From positions 2,316,501 to 2,380,500 of the forward strand of contig OX335651.1 in assembly GCA_946894095.1 (NCBI GenBank): a stretch of DNA of 64,000 nucleotides, in the 5' to 3' direction. Source of the stretch: Incurvaria masculella (taxonomy: Eukaryota > Arthropoda > Insecta > Lepidoptera > Incurvariidae). Both the position numbers and the translations under genes were made by a program. The notes under the pieces are model-generated. The model did not search any database. It saw nothing but the letters and a program-made list of their open reading frames with translations, and was not told where the DNA came from. Every line of letters starts with the position of its first letter. Within the stretch, counting starts at the first letter, position 1. Of the stretch, positions 22,862 to 33,180 are shown piece after piece.

Positions 22862-23035
22862 TTAAACTTTCTCCAGAGTCTCTTCGAGTCTAACAACGAG
22901 ACGCCGCCTATTTTCTTCCACTTCAGCCCGGCTAGCGGTCTGGTGACTGGCGTACCTGGCTAGCACTGTGCTGTCGTCTGCGTAGCAATCAATGTCCCCC
23001 AAGTTGGGCATATCATTAATTTGCAGCAGAAAAAG
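22862..23035 (-). pseudogene. LINE reverse-transcriptase fragment carrying YADD
   Basis: The minus strand encodes LLQINDM followed by CYADDSTVLARYASHQ and ends VRLEETLEKV, the palm segment of a non-LTR reverse transcriptase around its catalytic Asp-Asp pair. The 5' edge falls at CTTTTTCTGCTGC, where the plus-strand element at 25540-27597 breaks off; about 33 bases are common to both edges. It stops abruptly at 22862 next to a SINE scrap, with no connection domain or 3' end. It is a broken piece and not a functional gene. It may be the missing part of the same insertion or of a sister copy. Confidence 0.75.
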
Positions 23036-23362
23036 GTATGCCACCTTCATATCATACACTCGGTGATAAGTCACGCCGCCAAGCAGTTCGCTGTGTTCCG
23101 GTGTGGATCCCGAGGACCCAGTAGCAAGGGGGACTTAGCGACGAAGAGGAGTGGTCCAGTGACTCTAAAGCCTAATCACTGCTTGGGAGTAAGTGATCGA
23201 TATGATGGCCAGGGAGACCCGGTGAAACGGGTGCCCGCTGCCCGCCCGCCGAGTAGTTCAGGGCCCGGTCTGTGCCTAACCATCACAGAAGGCTGCACCA
23301 TCACTCGGCGCATAATCTCGGAGTGGTCCGTCGTGCCGGTTGGTGACCGGACTGCCGGGGTC

Positions 23363-24764
23363 TGTCACGTTGTGTGATTGTTTCATTCACAAAAATCAAA
23401 CCAGAATGAAATCTCATAGTAGTTTTGTGTTACTATGATGTAAATCGGACCATATAACCACAAATAACTCCATTTATTTGCACGTCTCTGTAAATTCATA
23501 GCGTCTCGCCACTTCCCATACATTCCAGAGCGAGACGACACTATACCAACACACAGCTAGGCGCGCGTTACAAGATTAGAGCCAATGACAGACTGAATCG
23601 TCACTGCATTTCCTACCTTTGAGGAACAATGGCGTGAGTAATTATAACCTCCATGGCAGTGCTCACCTCGCGCAGAAGTGCGCTGAAATAAATACTTAAG
23701 ACAATATTAACCTAGGTAAGCACTACATATTTCAATTTTCACTCCATATCGTAAATTCATGACATTGTCATTTTTGTCGATCGAACTTAATCGATCGACC
23801 ACGCGGCAATCTGTCGAAATATCTGCCTTCAGCACCCATCATTAACCTTTTTAACTACTTGCCTAGATCTCCCATACGTATTTCCACAAAATAGACACTT
23901 TTGTTTGACACAACATGCCGGCCATGTCCTAACCCATTCGTTCACCCAGCAGGAGAACAATGCTTACAAGCATATGAAGGATCATCGGCCCGGCTAAGAC
24001 TCCAATAATCATCGAGAGGCGCTAGACAAGTAAGCAAACCACATTTTATAAAATATCTCGTCCCAAGATCGTCCATCAACCATGGAAATCATTCCCTCGT
24101 CTGCTCGCCGACTAAGTATGGATTTTCCCTTTCCAGCTTCAGGTACCGCGCCGGAGCACCATCACGGCAGCGACGAGCGCCTCATCTCATCTCCTCATCT
24201 CGTCTCATCCTCTTCATCTTCTCATTTTCCTCACACTCTTCTCTTTTCTTCTTCATTCTCATATTCCCTTTTTATTGAGTGAAGAGATCATTTTATACAA
24301 AAACACACAATGTGACTGCTAGTCATTTTCACCCTCACCTACGGTGAGTCACCTTCACCATCGACTCACGTGTGAGAACAACACAGTCAGCAGCACACCT
24401 CTCAGCCAGCAGACTGGAGGACACCCATCACATCCTAGAAGCTAAGTACCCAGATTACACGTAGTAGGGAACGGCTCGAGTAGGTAGATGTGTGCCCAGA
24501 ACCTCCAGAAAGCTGGCAGTCAATAAGTGTTGATTTTATAAATTCTAAGATTATGTAATTCTATTTCCCTTTTGTACATACTACATTACAATAAACTTAA
24601 TATCACTATATCAGCATATCACTTCTTTAATTTCCGACCTTTATTTTGTCAATGCATACCACCAGCACGTGTAACCCTACGACCCTGCAGATATACTACC
24701 GTACACTCTTTAACCTACTTTAACTACCTAACCCCCCATTCCTTGCACTCTTTAACCCGCGACA
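23363..24764 (+). mobile_element. Long terminal repeat (about 1.4 kb)
   Basis: It starts TGTCACG and ends CGCGACA, short inverted ends matching 6 of 7. It is followed directly by TTGGCGCCCAAAACGTG, a typical primer-binding site. An AATAAA lies near the end (24591-24596), in AC-AATAAA-CTT. A CT-rich tract fills 24190-24270. No second LTR was found, so the internal part downstream is lost or lies outside the recognisable range. The 5' boundary rests on the inverted ends only; no target duplication was verified. Confidence 0.55.
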
Positions 24765-24780
24765 TTGGCGCCCAAAACGT
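24765..24780 (+). promoter_or_regulatory. Primer-binding site
   Basis: TTGGCGCCCAAAACGT sits at the LTR edge. TGGCGCCC is complementary to a tRNA 3' end ...GGGCGCCA, as used by tRNA-Lys-primed elements. Confidence 0.55.
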
Positions 24781-25350
24781 GTGTAGATCTGAGAATATCT
24801 ATTCACTTAATGTTCTAAAAATTTTTCACTTCTTGTTTTTTCTTATCACGAAACTCCCACCGTGATAAATGGACGGCCCGTTGCCTGCCGCTCAGCCAAC
24901 ATTTCACATTATCAATTCGTAAACATAGAAGTGAAATAATTTTGTGAAGAGAAATGGCGGTATGCAACAAAATGTTTGTCTGAAATCGCTGAAAGTGAAC
25001 AAAATTCTCATCAATTCATTTCAACTCTGTCGACACGATAGAATAAGAGATTACAAATTTTATTTTACGTTTAGTTATAAACGTATGGCGCCCAATATAT
25101 TATGTTACCAGATGTTGCCTGTAAATTAAATACAAATACAACTACCGAGTAAATTAGAGTTTACCAACTCTAAGGTAATGTCAATATATAAAAGTAATTA
25201 AACACTTTTAATAATCTGAAATAAAAGATTAATTAAAATATATATTATAATAAATATATAATTTGTGTCCTACCAACACAATTTACCTTATACAACAGAC
25301 AACATCGGCGACATTAATTATACCTTCTTACTAATAAAAAATGTTTACCT
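24781..25350 (+). other. Possible LTR-element leader, then AT-rich spacer
   Basis: A short frame ATGGACGGCCCGTTGCC at 24868 could be the start of a gag gene but is stopped after 17 codons. 25140-25270 is very AT-rich. No further coding sequence of the LTR element is seen before the LINE begins. Confidence 0.35.
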
Positions 25351-25359
25351 AAATATTCT

Positions 25360-27597
25360 TCTTAGGCAGTTTTTAGCCGAGCCGAGGCGGCCACTTCCGG
25401 GGGGGACCGGGGGCCCTTCCGTCCATCGTGTCGGTTACTCACCATCCCAGGCAGATAGTGACGAAGCCACAGAGTTGCGCTTTGACCACAAATCTTCGTT
25501 ACTAGTCCCCTGTGCAACCTCACACCAACACACCAACAAATGAAAGCACAAAAAAGGAAGAACGTAAATTCAGCGGTGCACAACCCCGGCACCTTTCGCG
25601 CAGATTTCGCGAACATACGGGGGCTGCACACCACTTTGAATGCCGTGCACCTGCATCTGGAGCAGATGAAGCCGGCCATGCTCTTTCTTACGGAGACACA
25701 AATATCACGACCTGCCGACACGTCGTACCTGCACTATCCTGGCTTTACTTTGGAAGAATCATTCCGTCCAAAAGCCGGGGTGTGCCTGTTCGTCAGGTCT
25801 GATATTTGCTGTCGCCGCCTTCATTGCATGGAGGACCCCGAACACTCCGTACTTTGGGTCCACGTTGACATGGGGACGGACACGCGGCTGTACGCGTGCC
25901 TGTACAGACCGCATAACGGGGACAGGGAGCTTACTCGACTTCTGGAGTACCTGAGCAAAGCGGCAGACGATGCACAGGCGAGGTTCCCCTCATCAGAGTT
26001 GGTCTTTCTGGGAGATTTTAACGCGCACCATGCGCTGTGGCTAGGCTCCGAAAAGACTGACTTTGCTGGTAGGGCTGTGCGTAACTTCGCTCTGGCGCAC
26101 AATCTGACTCAATTGGTGACGCAACATACGCGTATCCCAGATCGAGCAGGTGACGCGTCCTCCTTACTGGATCTTCTGCTGACCACCAAACCCGCCGGGT
26201 ACAAGGTGTCGGTGCTTGCCCCCCTGGGGTCATCTGACCACTGCCTGGTGAGGTCAACTGTGCCACACACCCAGACTGAGAAACGTGCGACCGGCACGCG
26301 TCTGGTGTGGCATTACGAGTCGGCAGATTGGGACGGAATGCGAGAACATTTCTCCTCCTTCCCTTGGAGGCAACTCTGTTTCAGCACTGTGGATCCGTCG
26401 AGCTGTGCGAATGCCGTTTCCGAGGTGATCCAGGGAGCTATGGAACTTTTTATTCCCTGCTCCACCAAATCCCTCGGTGGTAAAAGCCAGCCTTGGTTCA
26501 ACGCGGAATGCGCAGTGGCTTGTTGTACTAAGAACGCGGCCCACCGTGCATGGTCCCGCGCGCGAACACGACGTGACCCGAATATAAAGGCGCTGAAACA
26601 GGCCCTTAACTTAGCCTCCAGATCCAGTAAGAGAGCAATTGCCAGAGCGAAGTTCGAGCATATCGGCAGAATTGGCGAGAAGCTGATCAGCCACCCTACT
26701 GGGAGCCGTCAATTCTGGTCCCTTGCCAAATCTGTGGAAGCAAATTTCTGCCGCTCCTCACTTCCACCATTGCAGCAGCCTGACGGATCACTCGCTTTTT
26801 CCGCCAAAGAGAAGGCCGACCTTCTCGCGGGCATCTTTGCGGCGAACTCTCGCCTGGATGATGGCGGCTCCATTCCGCCGACTGTTCCTGGGTGCGAATT
26901 CTCTATGCCGAGCATACAATTCCGCCAGAGAGCCGTACGGCGTGAGCTTTCCGCCCTAGACTCCAGGAAAGCGAGTGGCCCTGATGGTATTCCTGAATTG
27001 GTGTTAAAGAAATGTGCTCCAGAACTAGCCCCTGTCCTAACCCGCCTTTACCGCCTATCGTACTCCACTGGATGTGTGCCAGCTGCTTGGAAATCGGCCA
27101 ACGTTCAGCCCGTGCCTAAAAAAGGCGATCGATCAGACCCGGCCAACTACCGACCCATAGCCATTACCTCTCTTCTCTGCAAAGTGATGGAGCGCATCAT
27201 TAACTCTCAGTTGATGAAGTATCTAGAGAGCAATGAACTTCTCAGCGATCATCAATACGGCTTCCGTCCGAATCGATCTGCTGGGGATCTCCTAGTATAC
27301 GTCTCACATGAGATGGGCGATGCGCTCGAAAATCATGGCGAAGGTATGGCTATCGGCCTGGATATTGCGAAAGCATTTGACCGGGTCTGGCACAAGGCAC
27401 TGATTTCCAAGCTGCCCTCTTATGGCCTTCCACCCGAGCTGTGTGACTGGATCGCCGACTTCCTGCATGGCCGCAGCATAAAAGTCTTGATTGACGGTTG
27501 CTGTTCCAAAGCCATGTCTGTGAATGCCGGTGTGCCGCAGGGCTCTGTGCTGTCCCCAACCCTTTTTCTGCTGCAAATTAATGATATGCTCAACTTA
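25360..27597 (+). mobile_element. Non-LTR retrotransposon, 3'-truncated
   Basis: GC-rich sequence from about 25360 (CAGTTTTTAGCCGAGCCGAG) through the open frame to 27597 forms one block of distinct composition in AT-rich surroundings. It contains the end of a 5' leader (or ORF1 remnant) and most of ORF2. Homologous pieces are at 30120-30440 (+), 63675-63870 (+) and 22862-23035 (-), so the family has at least four traces in 64 kb. The left boundary is estimated by base composition only. Confidence 0.75.
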
Positions 27598-27648
27598 ACG
27601 GTATGCCCACGAAAAAGAGTATGTAAGTTCGTATGCCCGACTAAATAG
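25540..27648 (+). CDS. Endonuclease-reverse transcriptase of a Jockey/CR1-type LINE, C-terminally truncated
   Basis: This 702-codon frame encodes an APE-type endonuclease followed by a reverse transcriptase, which nick the target and copy the element RNA at that site. Endonuclease motifs: N25 in FANIRGL, E52 in LFLTETQI, D159/N161 in LGDFNAH, and D233-H234 in SSDHCLV. RT motifs: KASGPDGIP, PVPKKGD..NYRPI, GFRPNRS, motif A LDIAKAFD (catalytic Asp 608) and GVPQGSVLSPTLF from residue 664. Homology stops at residue 686 (27597), and the last 16 residues are unrelated. The YADD box, thumb and C-terminal region are missing, so it cannot be active. The frame upstream is otherwise intact, so the insertion is young. 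Codon use is GC-rich compared with the flanks. The start is the first ATG in frame; the true start could lie upstream, as the leader is undefined. Endonuclease-RT identity is secure; the exact clade is inference. Confidence 0.9.
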   Translation: MKAQKRKNVNSAVHNPGTFRADFANIRGLHTTLNAVHLHLEQMKPAMLFLTETQISRPADTSYLHYPGFTLEESFRPKAGVCLFVRSDICCRRLHCMEDPEHSVLWVHVDMGTDTRLYACLYRPHNGDRELTRLLEYLSKAADDAQARFPSSELVFLGDFNAHHALWLGSEKTDFAGRAVRNFALAHNLTQLVTQHTRIPDRAGDASSLLDLLLTTKPAGYKVSVLAPLGSSDHCLVRSTVPHTQTEKRATGTRLVWHYESADWDGMREHFSSFPWRQLCFSTVDPSSCANAVSEVIQGAMELFIPCSTKSLGGKSQPWFNAECAVACCTKNAAHRAWSRARTRRDPNIKALKQALNLASRSSKRAIARAKFEHIGRIGEKLISHPTGSRQFWSLAKSVEANFCRSSLPPLQQPDGSLAFSAKEKADLLAGIFAANSRLDDGGSIPPTVPGCEFSMPSIQFRQRAVRRELSALDSRKASGPDGIPELVLKKCAPELAPVLTRLYRLSYSTGCVPAAWKSANVQPVPKKGDRSDPANYRPIAITSLLCKVMERIINSQLMKYLESNELLSDHQYGFRPNRSAGDLLVYVSHEMGDALENHGEGMAIGLDIAKAFDRVWHKALISKLPSYGLPPELCDWIADFLHGRSIKVLIDGCCSKAMSVNAGVPQGSVLSPTLFLLQINDMLNLTVCPRKRVCKFVCPTK

Positions 27649-28110
27649 TTATTTTTAATAGTTACAGAAAACAGGAAATAATGTTTTTTTGGGTAATTGA
27701 ACATGGATAGCTCATACCGAACGTTATTATACGATTGATTTGAGGTAATCCAACGACATCTACATTAAAGCATTGTAATCCGATTTCGACATGAGGATGA
27801 TGTCTCAATCATTGCAGTCAAAATGACCTAGCATAGGATCAATATGCGAAGCTAGTGCCATCTCGCAAAATACAGTGGAAGTATTGTATAGATTCGAATG
27901 TAATCGAGAAATTAGTTGCCTGACGTAATTGTCTAGATGTCATAGCGGTCAGAGCAGTGGACATGTAATCCAAAGGTTCTAGGTCCGAATTCTGCTTTCG
28001 ACGAAAGTCACGACCAAAATATTGTTTTGATGATTTTAAAAATCTCATAACAATGTAACCTTAAATCAATGAGATAACGATAATGTCGTATCCATTAAAC
28101 TCCATATAAT
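27598..28110. other. Unrecognised DNA after the LINE break, with a tRNA-like SINE head
   Basis: After 27597 nothing of the LINE remains. 27940-28000 reads GTCATAGCGGTCAGAGCAGT followed by GGTTCTAGGTCCGAATTC, an A-box/B-box-like pair typical of a different tRNA-derived SINE head on the plus strand. Confidence 0.4.
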
Positions 28111-28352
28111 CCATTGTCATGATATTAGCCTAACACCACCACATGGGAACTAGGTGCATGCCATAACCTTCCTTATATTGCTCGGCTACATTGAACTGGA
28201 TGGTAAACACGGAGAATTTTAATTGCCGCTTCGACTATCGTTAATTCAATGCGATGGATGGATGGGGTTAACCCTAGTAAGGGAGGAGACCTATAGTTTT
28301 ACAGCAATCCGAAGCACTGCCAGCCTCAGCGATTAAAAAACGGTTACCCATC
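28111..28352 (-). repeat. SINE, variant-head subtype, 5'-truncated
   Basis: The minus strand reads GATGGGTAACCG, CGCTGAGGCTGGCAGTG, GTAAAACTATAGGTC, then the body and TTAGGCTAATATCATGAC. It matches the subtype with a TTTTTAA-CCGTTGAGGCTAGCC head end found at 35638. Confidence 0.7.
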
Positions 28353-30119
28353 AATCTCAAAGGAGAGAACTTATTATTGACACAATGTAATGAAAAACTT
28401 CTCGGTACTATGGCCCCATCGTCTTTTCTAGAGGAGGATATAATATAGTTTTAAGATATTAGAATTTGGTGTGTTTTTTTTTTAATTAATATTATTTTTG
28501 TTTGTATTATTAATTATTTACATTTTCATTATTATTAATTATTAATTAATTTACTTCTATGCAATGAAATACTACTATGAGCGTTCCGCAATTCATTAAT
28601 TCCAAAAGCAACTATTTTCTAGAAAACATTGGTCCATCGCGTAAACTCGGCACAAGATCCCAGCGTGTCGCTTTCCCTAGCCTTCAAGCCAGTAATAGTT
28701 GCAATCTTCATTTTTAATCCCGGCTCCCGGTTCATGAACCATCGTTTCTTTCACCTCCCCCTACCTAAAGCTTTCTTTTTCACCCGCCGATCCTATGCTT
28801 AAAACGGGATCAGGCCGGCGACACGTCGAAATGTATGCCAGTTAGCTATGCGCCGTTTGGAGACGGGTATAAACCGATCACATAGTCTCTTTCAGTTGAG
28901 TAGTTTTTTATTTTTATTTAACTCTACAGTGAACTACCAAATTTCCAGTATCAAATACCTAATATCTTAACAAATACCTGCCCATAATTTCGGGATTGAT
29001 TCAAAATCTAAAATAGTAAAAACTTTGCTTTAAAAATTAGAATTAAAAAAATTGTTTTTTACTAAAAAACTATACATCTAGCGTGCTCACTATGACAATC
29101 GCTGTCTACAATTTTCTAAAACTGCCAACCCAATTTAAACGTACATGCCGCACGGAAACATAATAGTAGACGTATTAGGGATTATCAGAGTACATTCCCA
29201 CGCGGCATCAAGTTTTGAACTTTAGGGCATACGATGCACGGCCACGTGACATTTCTCCTTTCTTTTCTTAATCCGAGAAAAGAAAGGAAAAATGCATACC
29301 GAGCTCTGCGCCGCCGTCGTCGCCTCTTTCCGCCCTTTCCTTCGGTCCTAATCCACGCTCTTCTAACTAATTTTTATAAATATTTTTTTGGAAACCATTA
29401 AAAATTATGCATAGTTGCCATGCAATCGTAGTTTTATTTCTGATACTGAGTCAACCTTGAAATGATAACCGTTTTTAAGCGATGAATTTTACTTTCATAC
29501 TCTTACGGCTAAGTGAATTTCTGAACTTATGTATTTTTATTTTCTGTGTCGCTACTCAACCGCCTCCCTGATTCCCCCTCCCCTCTTGCTGCTGCCCCAC
29601 CCCGAGAATCAACCGAGCGTAAACATTTATACTACGTGGCCACTTTGCCAGGCTACTCATTATTTCAAACAGTCTTTTGTAAAGCCAACGAGCTTTCTCC
29701 TTGTCTGAAGAAAGCAATTCGACCTTCAGCACCAGGGTGAGAAGATCCAATATCAATTGATTGTTGGAAAGAAAGAAGATCCTTTGTAGTGACCGTGGGT
29801 TTGGACTTTAAATGAAGTGCTGTTGTGATCTCAGAAGAGCAACATAACGGCTCAAATTCGAATCACGTGTCCTGGTTGAGCAGCTTCATGTTTAAGCTTA
29901 ATTAAATTTATCTTGAGTTAATGCTCCGTTACTTTCTTGATTTTTTTTAGAATATCTTTGAATGCAAATAACACGAAAATCCAAAAAGGGCATTTCACTG
30001 GTGTAATATCCATACTTCTAAATTCTATTCAACTTTAGTATAAAATTTAAAGTGCGTTTGACAGTTTCTCCTTTGTTCATGCAGATACGGAGCAAGAAAT
30101 CCACGTAAATTTTTCATAG
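28353..30119. other. AT-rich spacer
   Basis: It includes an ATTATTAATTATT-rich stretch (28470-28560) and moderately GC-rich patches at 28730-28880 and 29300-29340. The frames at 29546-29740 and 29556-29756 are mutually overlapping and featureless. No gene is supported. Confidence 0.4.
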
Positions 30120-30440
30120 ATTCTTCTCTGCAAAAAGATACAGTGCATCAATGACTCTCAATTGATGAGGTATCTGGACATCAAGGAACTCCTCGGCAAT
30201 CCCTCCGTCCGAGTAAATCTGCTGGAGATCACCAAGTTTACATCTCACATGAGATTGGCGATGTGCTCGAAGATCATGGCAATCGACCTGGATATAACGA
30301 AAGCGTTTGACCGGGTCGGACACAAGGCGCTGTTTTCCAAGCGGCCTTCCTACGGCCGTCCACCTGAACTGTGACTGAATCACTGACTTCCTGCAAAGCC
30401 GCAACATGACTGTTTGCTTGACGGTTTTTTCAGAGAATGT
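30120..30440 (+). pseudogene. Decayed LINE reverse-transcriptase fragment
   Basis: Aligns with the stretch of the element at 25540 from the ..LLCKVMERI.. region to ..IKVLIDG (CTCTGCAAA, CAATTGATGAGGTATCTGG, CTGGATATAACGAAAGCGTT). Motif A LDITKAFDRV is still readable. It has internal deletions (the GFRPN region), frameshifts and a TGA soon after PPEL. Clearly dead. Confidence 0.8.
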
Positions 30441-31514
30441 TTCGGTGTCGGTTTCGCTCGGACACTTTTTCCCATCTAGCTCTCACCGGCCAAACGCGCA
30501 ATGAGGAACATAGTTTCAAAAATATATCGTCTTATAATTTTACTGAGGAGTGTCCAACGAGAGGTTTTTTCTCGTTGCGAGTGTCGGTCAATGAGTTACG
30601 ACTTTTCTCAAATCAACTAGGGAAGATTTCATTAGAATTGACTCTTGACAAACATTTGGAGTAACATAAGTTTCTTAAGGCAAATCAATACATTTGTAGT
30701 GGTAAACACTTTTCGCAAGAATATATTTTCCCATAAACAGGTCGACGCTACTACGTTTTTCTATATTAGATTAATGCTAACGTAATTCTGATAAATGTCT
30801 ACTCGACGACAGAACAAACTCCTCGATCGGTGGCCTTTTCGAAAGTCAACACCCCACGGCGGCGGCGCCGGCAAATTGTTTCAGTTTGTTTGTACCGTAT
30901 CTCAATGAGGGACCGGCGTCAATTGAGATTTACTCTAACAGCCGCCACCAGCCGCGCCGTGGCTTATTGAATTTGTTCGTCGATACCTTCACAGCCGCTG
31001 CGCCGAGCAGAACGCCTCCCCGCCGCCCGTGTCGCCAAACGCTTGTCTGAATACTATGTTAAAATTTTAAAGTCATTCTTGAGGAATGACAATGACCAAA
31101 ATAAAACCGGATGCAAATTTGTTAGTTGGTAGTGGTAGGTAACTGTGACTTTGGTTTGAATATTAAATTAATAAAATACATTTTCCTGTCAGTAGCTAAT
31201 TTTTAAAGAGCCGGATTATCAAGGAGAAATAAAGGTTTGCATTTTGAATTCAATGTTATCAAGGGCATCACATCAGAACACGTACTTCACCAATAAAGGG
31301 ACGATTATTACAGATAATCCTTGTAAATGTTCATAATAGCGATGGAGGTTTTCTGACAGTTCCATATGAGGTTTCATTTACTATTGCGTATTTTAAAAAG
31401 AAATCATCTTCAGTTTTCTGCAAAACAGTTATCATTATTGATACAAGTTTGTCTAAATATGTAAAACAGAACTGCGTTTTTAAGATTGTATAACAAAGCA
31501 TTGTATTAAAGTTG
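30441..31514. other. Spacer with a GC-rich patch
   Basis: 30835-31045 is strongly GC-rich (GGCGGCGGCGCCGG, CGCCTCCCCGCCGCCCGTG), unlike its flanks, with no open frame of note. It could be part of an unrecognised element or an unannotated 5' exon. The rest is AT-rich. Confidence 0.35.
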
Positions 31515-31980
31515 GCATTCTCTGTTTCAAAGAAAAAGACATGCTCCGTGATGAGGAAGATGAAACATTTCCACAAAAAAGACAATGTGCATAGTGTATG
31601 ATTTGGTAAGATTTTCGAAAATTACAAAACGACTAATAGCTAAAAGTAAACCACGACCGCTGTAGTCAAAAATCTAACAATAACCAAATAGATTATAAAT
31701 CTTGATTAAATAAGCTATGTCTGATGAAATCCTTTTAAGATGTTCTTACTTTCTCATTGCGTAATCCACCTTCAAAGTTATTGTATAAAACGCGCGAAAT
31801 ATTCGAACTTTCGGACCTTATAACTTAGAAACCAAACACAATTTTACAATGCCAACGGTCATCAGACATCTAGTTCGATCAAATAAAGCTATTTAAAGCA
31901 AAATTTGGGATCTCTAATAAGAAATATGGGAGTGATCTTCTTTCCCCGTTTGTATGGGGAGTTGAGCGTGATGATCCACC
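31515..31980 (-). mobile_element. TTAA MITE, end-truncated (copy 3)
   Basis: Minus-strand copy of the 542-bp MITE family (GACATGCTCCGTGATGAGGA, TAACTTAGAAACCAAACACA, TGTATGGGGAG). The end at 31980 abuts TTAA (31981-31984) but the terminal repeat is degraded (GATCCACC). The other end is missing beyond about 31515. Confidence 0.8.
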
Positions 31981-31984
31981 TTAA

Positions 31985-32530
31985 GCACGGCTTGATGGTT
32001 CACAGTACACTACCGTCAGTGCGTTGCTCATTTGATGCACCTAACCCGACGATCGAACCAGATGTCGATCGACGTAGGCGTAGCTTTTGAGCAATGTTCT
32101 CAGTCAGCACTGACACCTGCGAACCGCTATCCAGCAACGGACGCACACAATTATATCGACCGTCGATATCCATAATGTTGTCGCTAGCAATATTGTGGAA
32201 TTGACGTGGACGCTGCTGAATGAATGAGATTGAACTGTGGAGCTTAGTGTCGGCACAGCAATCTCCCCTTCACACGATGGATCACGGGTGAGATTTGACG
32301 ATGAGGTTGGAATGTTTAGTTTTGTGTGGTGATGACCTCTACACACCTGACATAACTTTGAATTACACTTTGAACTTAAGTGCGGACGTAAGCAGTTAAA
32401 GCATAATTTATGATCCATGACACAGACCTTGCGTTGTTCTGGTATCATGGGATTGAATTTATCACACCGATGAATTGCATGATTGCAACCACATCAGATA
32501 TAGGTTTCTTTGTTAGATGTAAAGCAATTA
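31985..32530 (-). pseudogene. BEL/Pao retrotransposon gag zinc knuckles and protease start
   Basis: The minus strand encodes KLCFNCLRPHLSSKC (CX2CX3HX4C) then CQVCRGHHHTKLN, the gag zinc-knuckle pair of BEL/Pao LTR retrotransposons. Further on, in another frame, it encodes LLDSGSQVSVLTENIAQKL, the aspartic-protease (DUF1758-type) motif; its DSG lies within 32117-32134. A stop codon (..TYI-stop-CGCNH..) before the knuckles and a frameshift near 32170-32200 between gag and protease show it is dead. The MITE copy 3 sits at its downstream edge (31980), apparently interrupting the element. No reverse transcriptase part follows. Confidence 0.8.
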
Positions 32531-32789
32531 TTACTGCCGCTGGGTGACAACAGACCAAAGACTATATTGATTGCCAGTAGGGAGAAGAGTGGGAATAAAA
32601 AGCTGAACGTTTATGGTCAGTGACCATAAGCTACAGATTATAGAATTTTAAATTCGCGCTGATATAGGAAAGGCTTAACAGAGAGCTGCAAATCAAGCAA
32701 CGAAAAAACGTAAGGAACAAAATCTTAAACGCTATATATTTATAGGTTATAAAGATCGAGAAATGCAAGAAAATTATGATTTTACTTAG

Positions 32790-33180
32790 AATTTGCTTAA
32801 GAATACTTTAAGGAAACCGGGAATCAGGCTGAAGGACCAAATGTTGCAACGGAAAAAGGGCTCATGGTTCGTAGACGCCACGGCGATGGAAGCTGATGAT
32901 ACGGTCGCTGGGCTTAGGCCTCCGTGTCGCCTCTTTGTTCTACCGTCTTGTAGAATTGGGGTGCTTTGGTGCGCGTCGGTCGCTCCGGCGCTAAATCGCG
33001 GTACAACGGGGTGCACTTGACCACAAACTTGCGCGATACGGTCGTGGTACCATGGGAGCACAGTAGAGCACGGCATAATAGCAGATTGGGAGACCCGGTG
33101 ATGTTCTTTTCGATATTTGCTGTCGAATTTTGTCGAATTATTTGCACGGCTCGAACCACTTAAGATGCAGGTTGATGGAG
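32790..33180 (-). mobile_element. Probable 5' part of the same BEL/Pao element
   Basis: The minus strand contains ACATTTGGTCCTTCAGCCTG, a sequence resembling the conserved leader of BEL/Pao elements (from memory). It lies upstream of and in the same orientation as the gag remnant, in GC-rich sequence unlike the flanks. A long open frame on each strand here is featureless. LTR ends were not defined. Confidence 0.4.

Noticed and set aside
24082..24282. Ser/His-rich 66-codon frame as a small gene
   Set aside because: It is the CT-rich tract inside the putative LTR.
25362..25721. 119-codon minus-strand frame and other frames inside 25.5-27.7 kb
   Set aside because: Antisense or out-of-frame shadows of the LINE reading frame.
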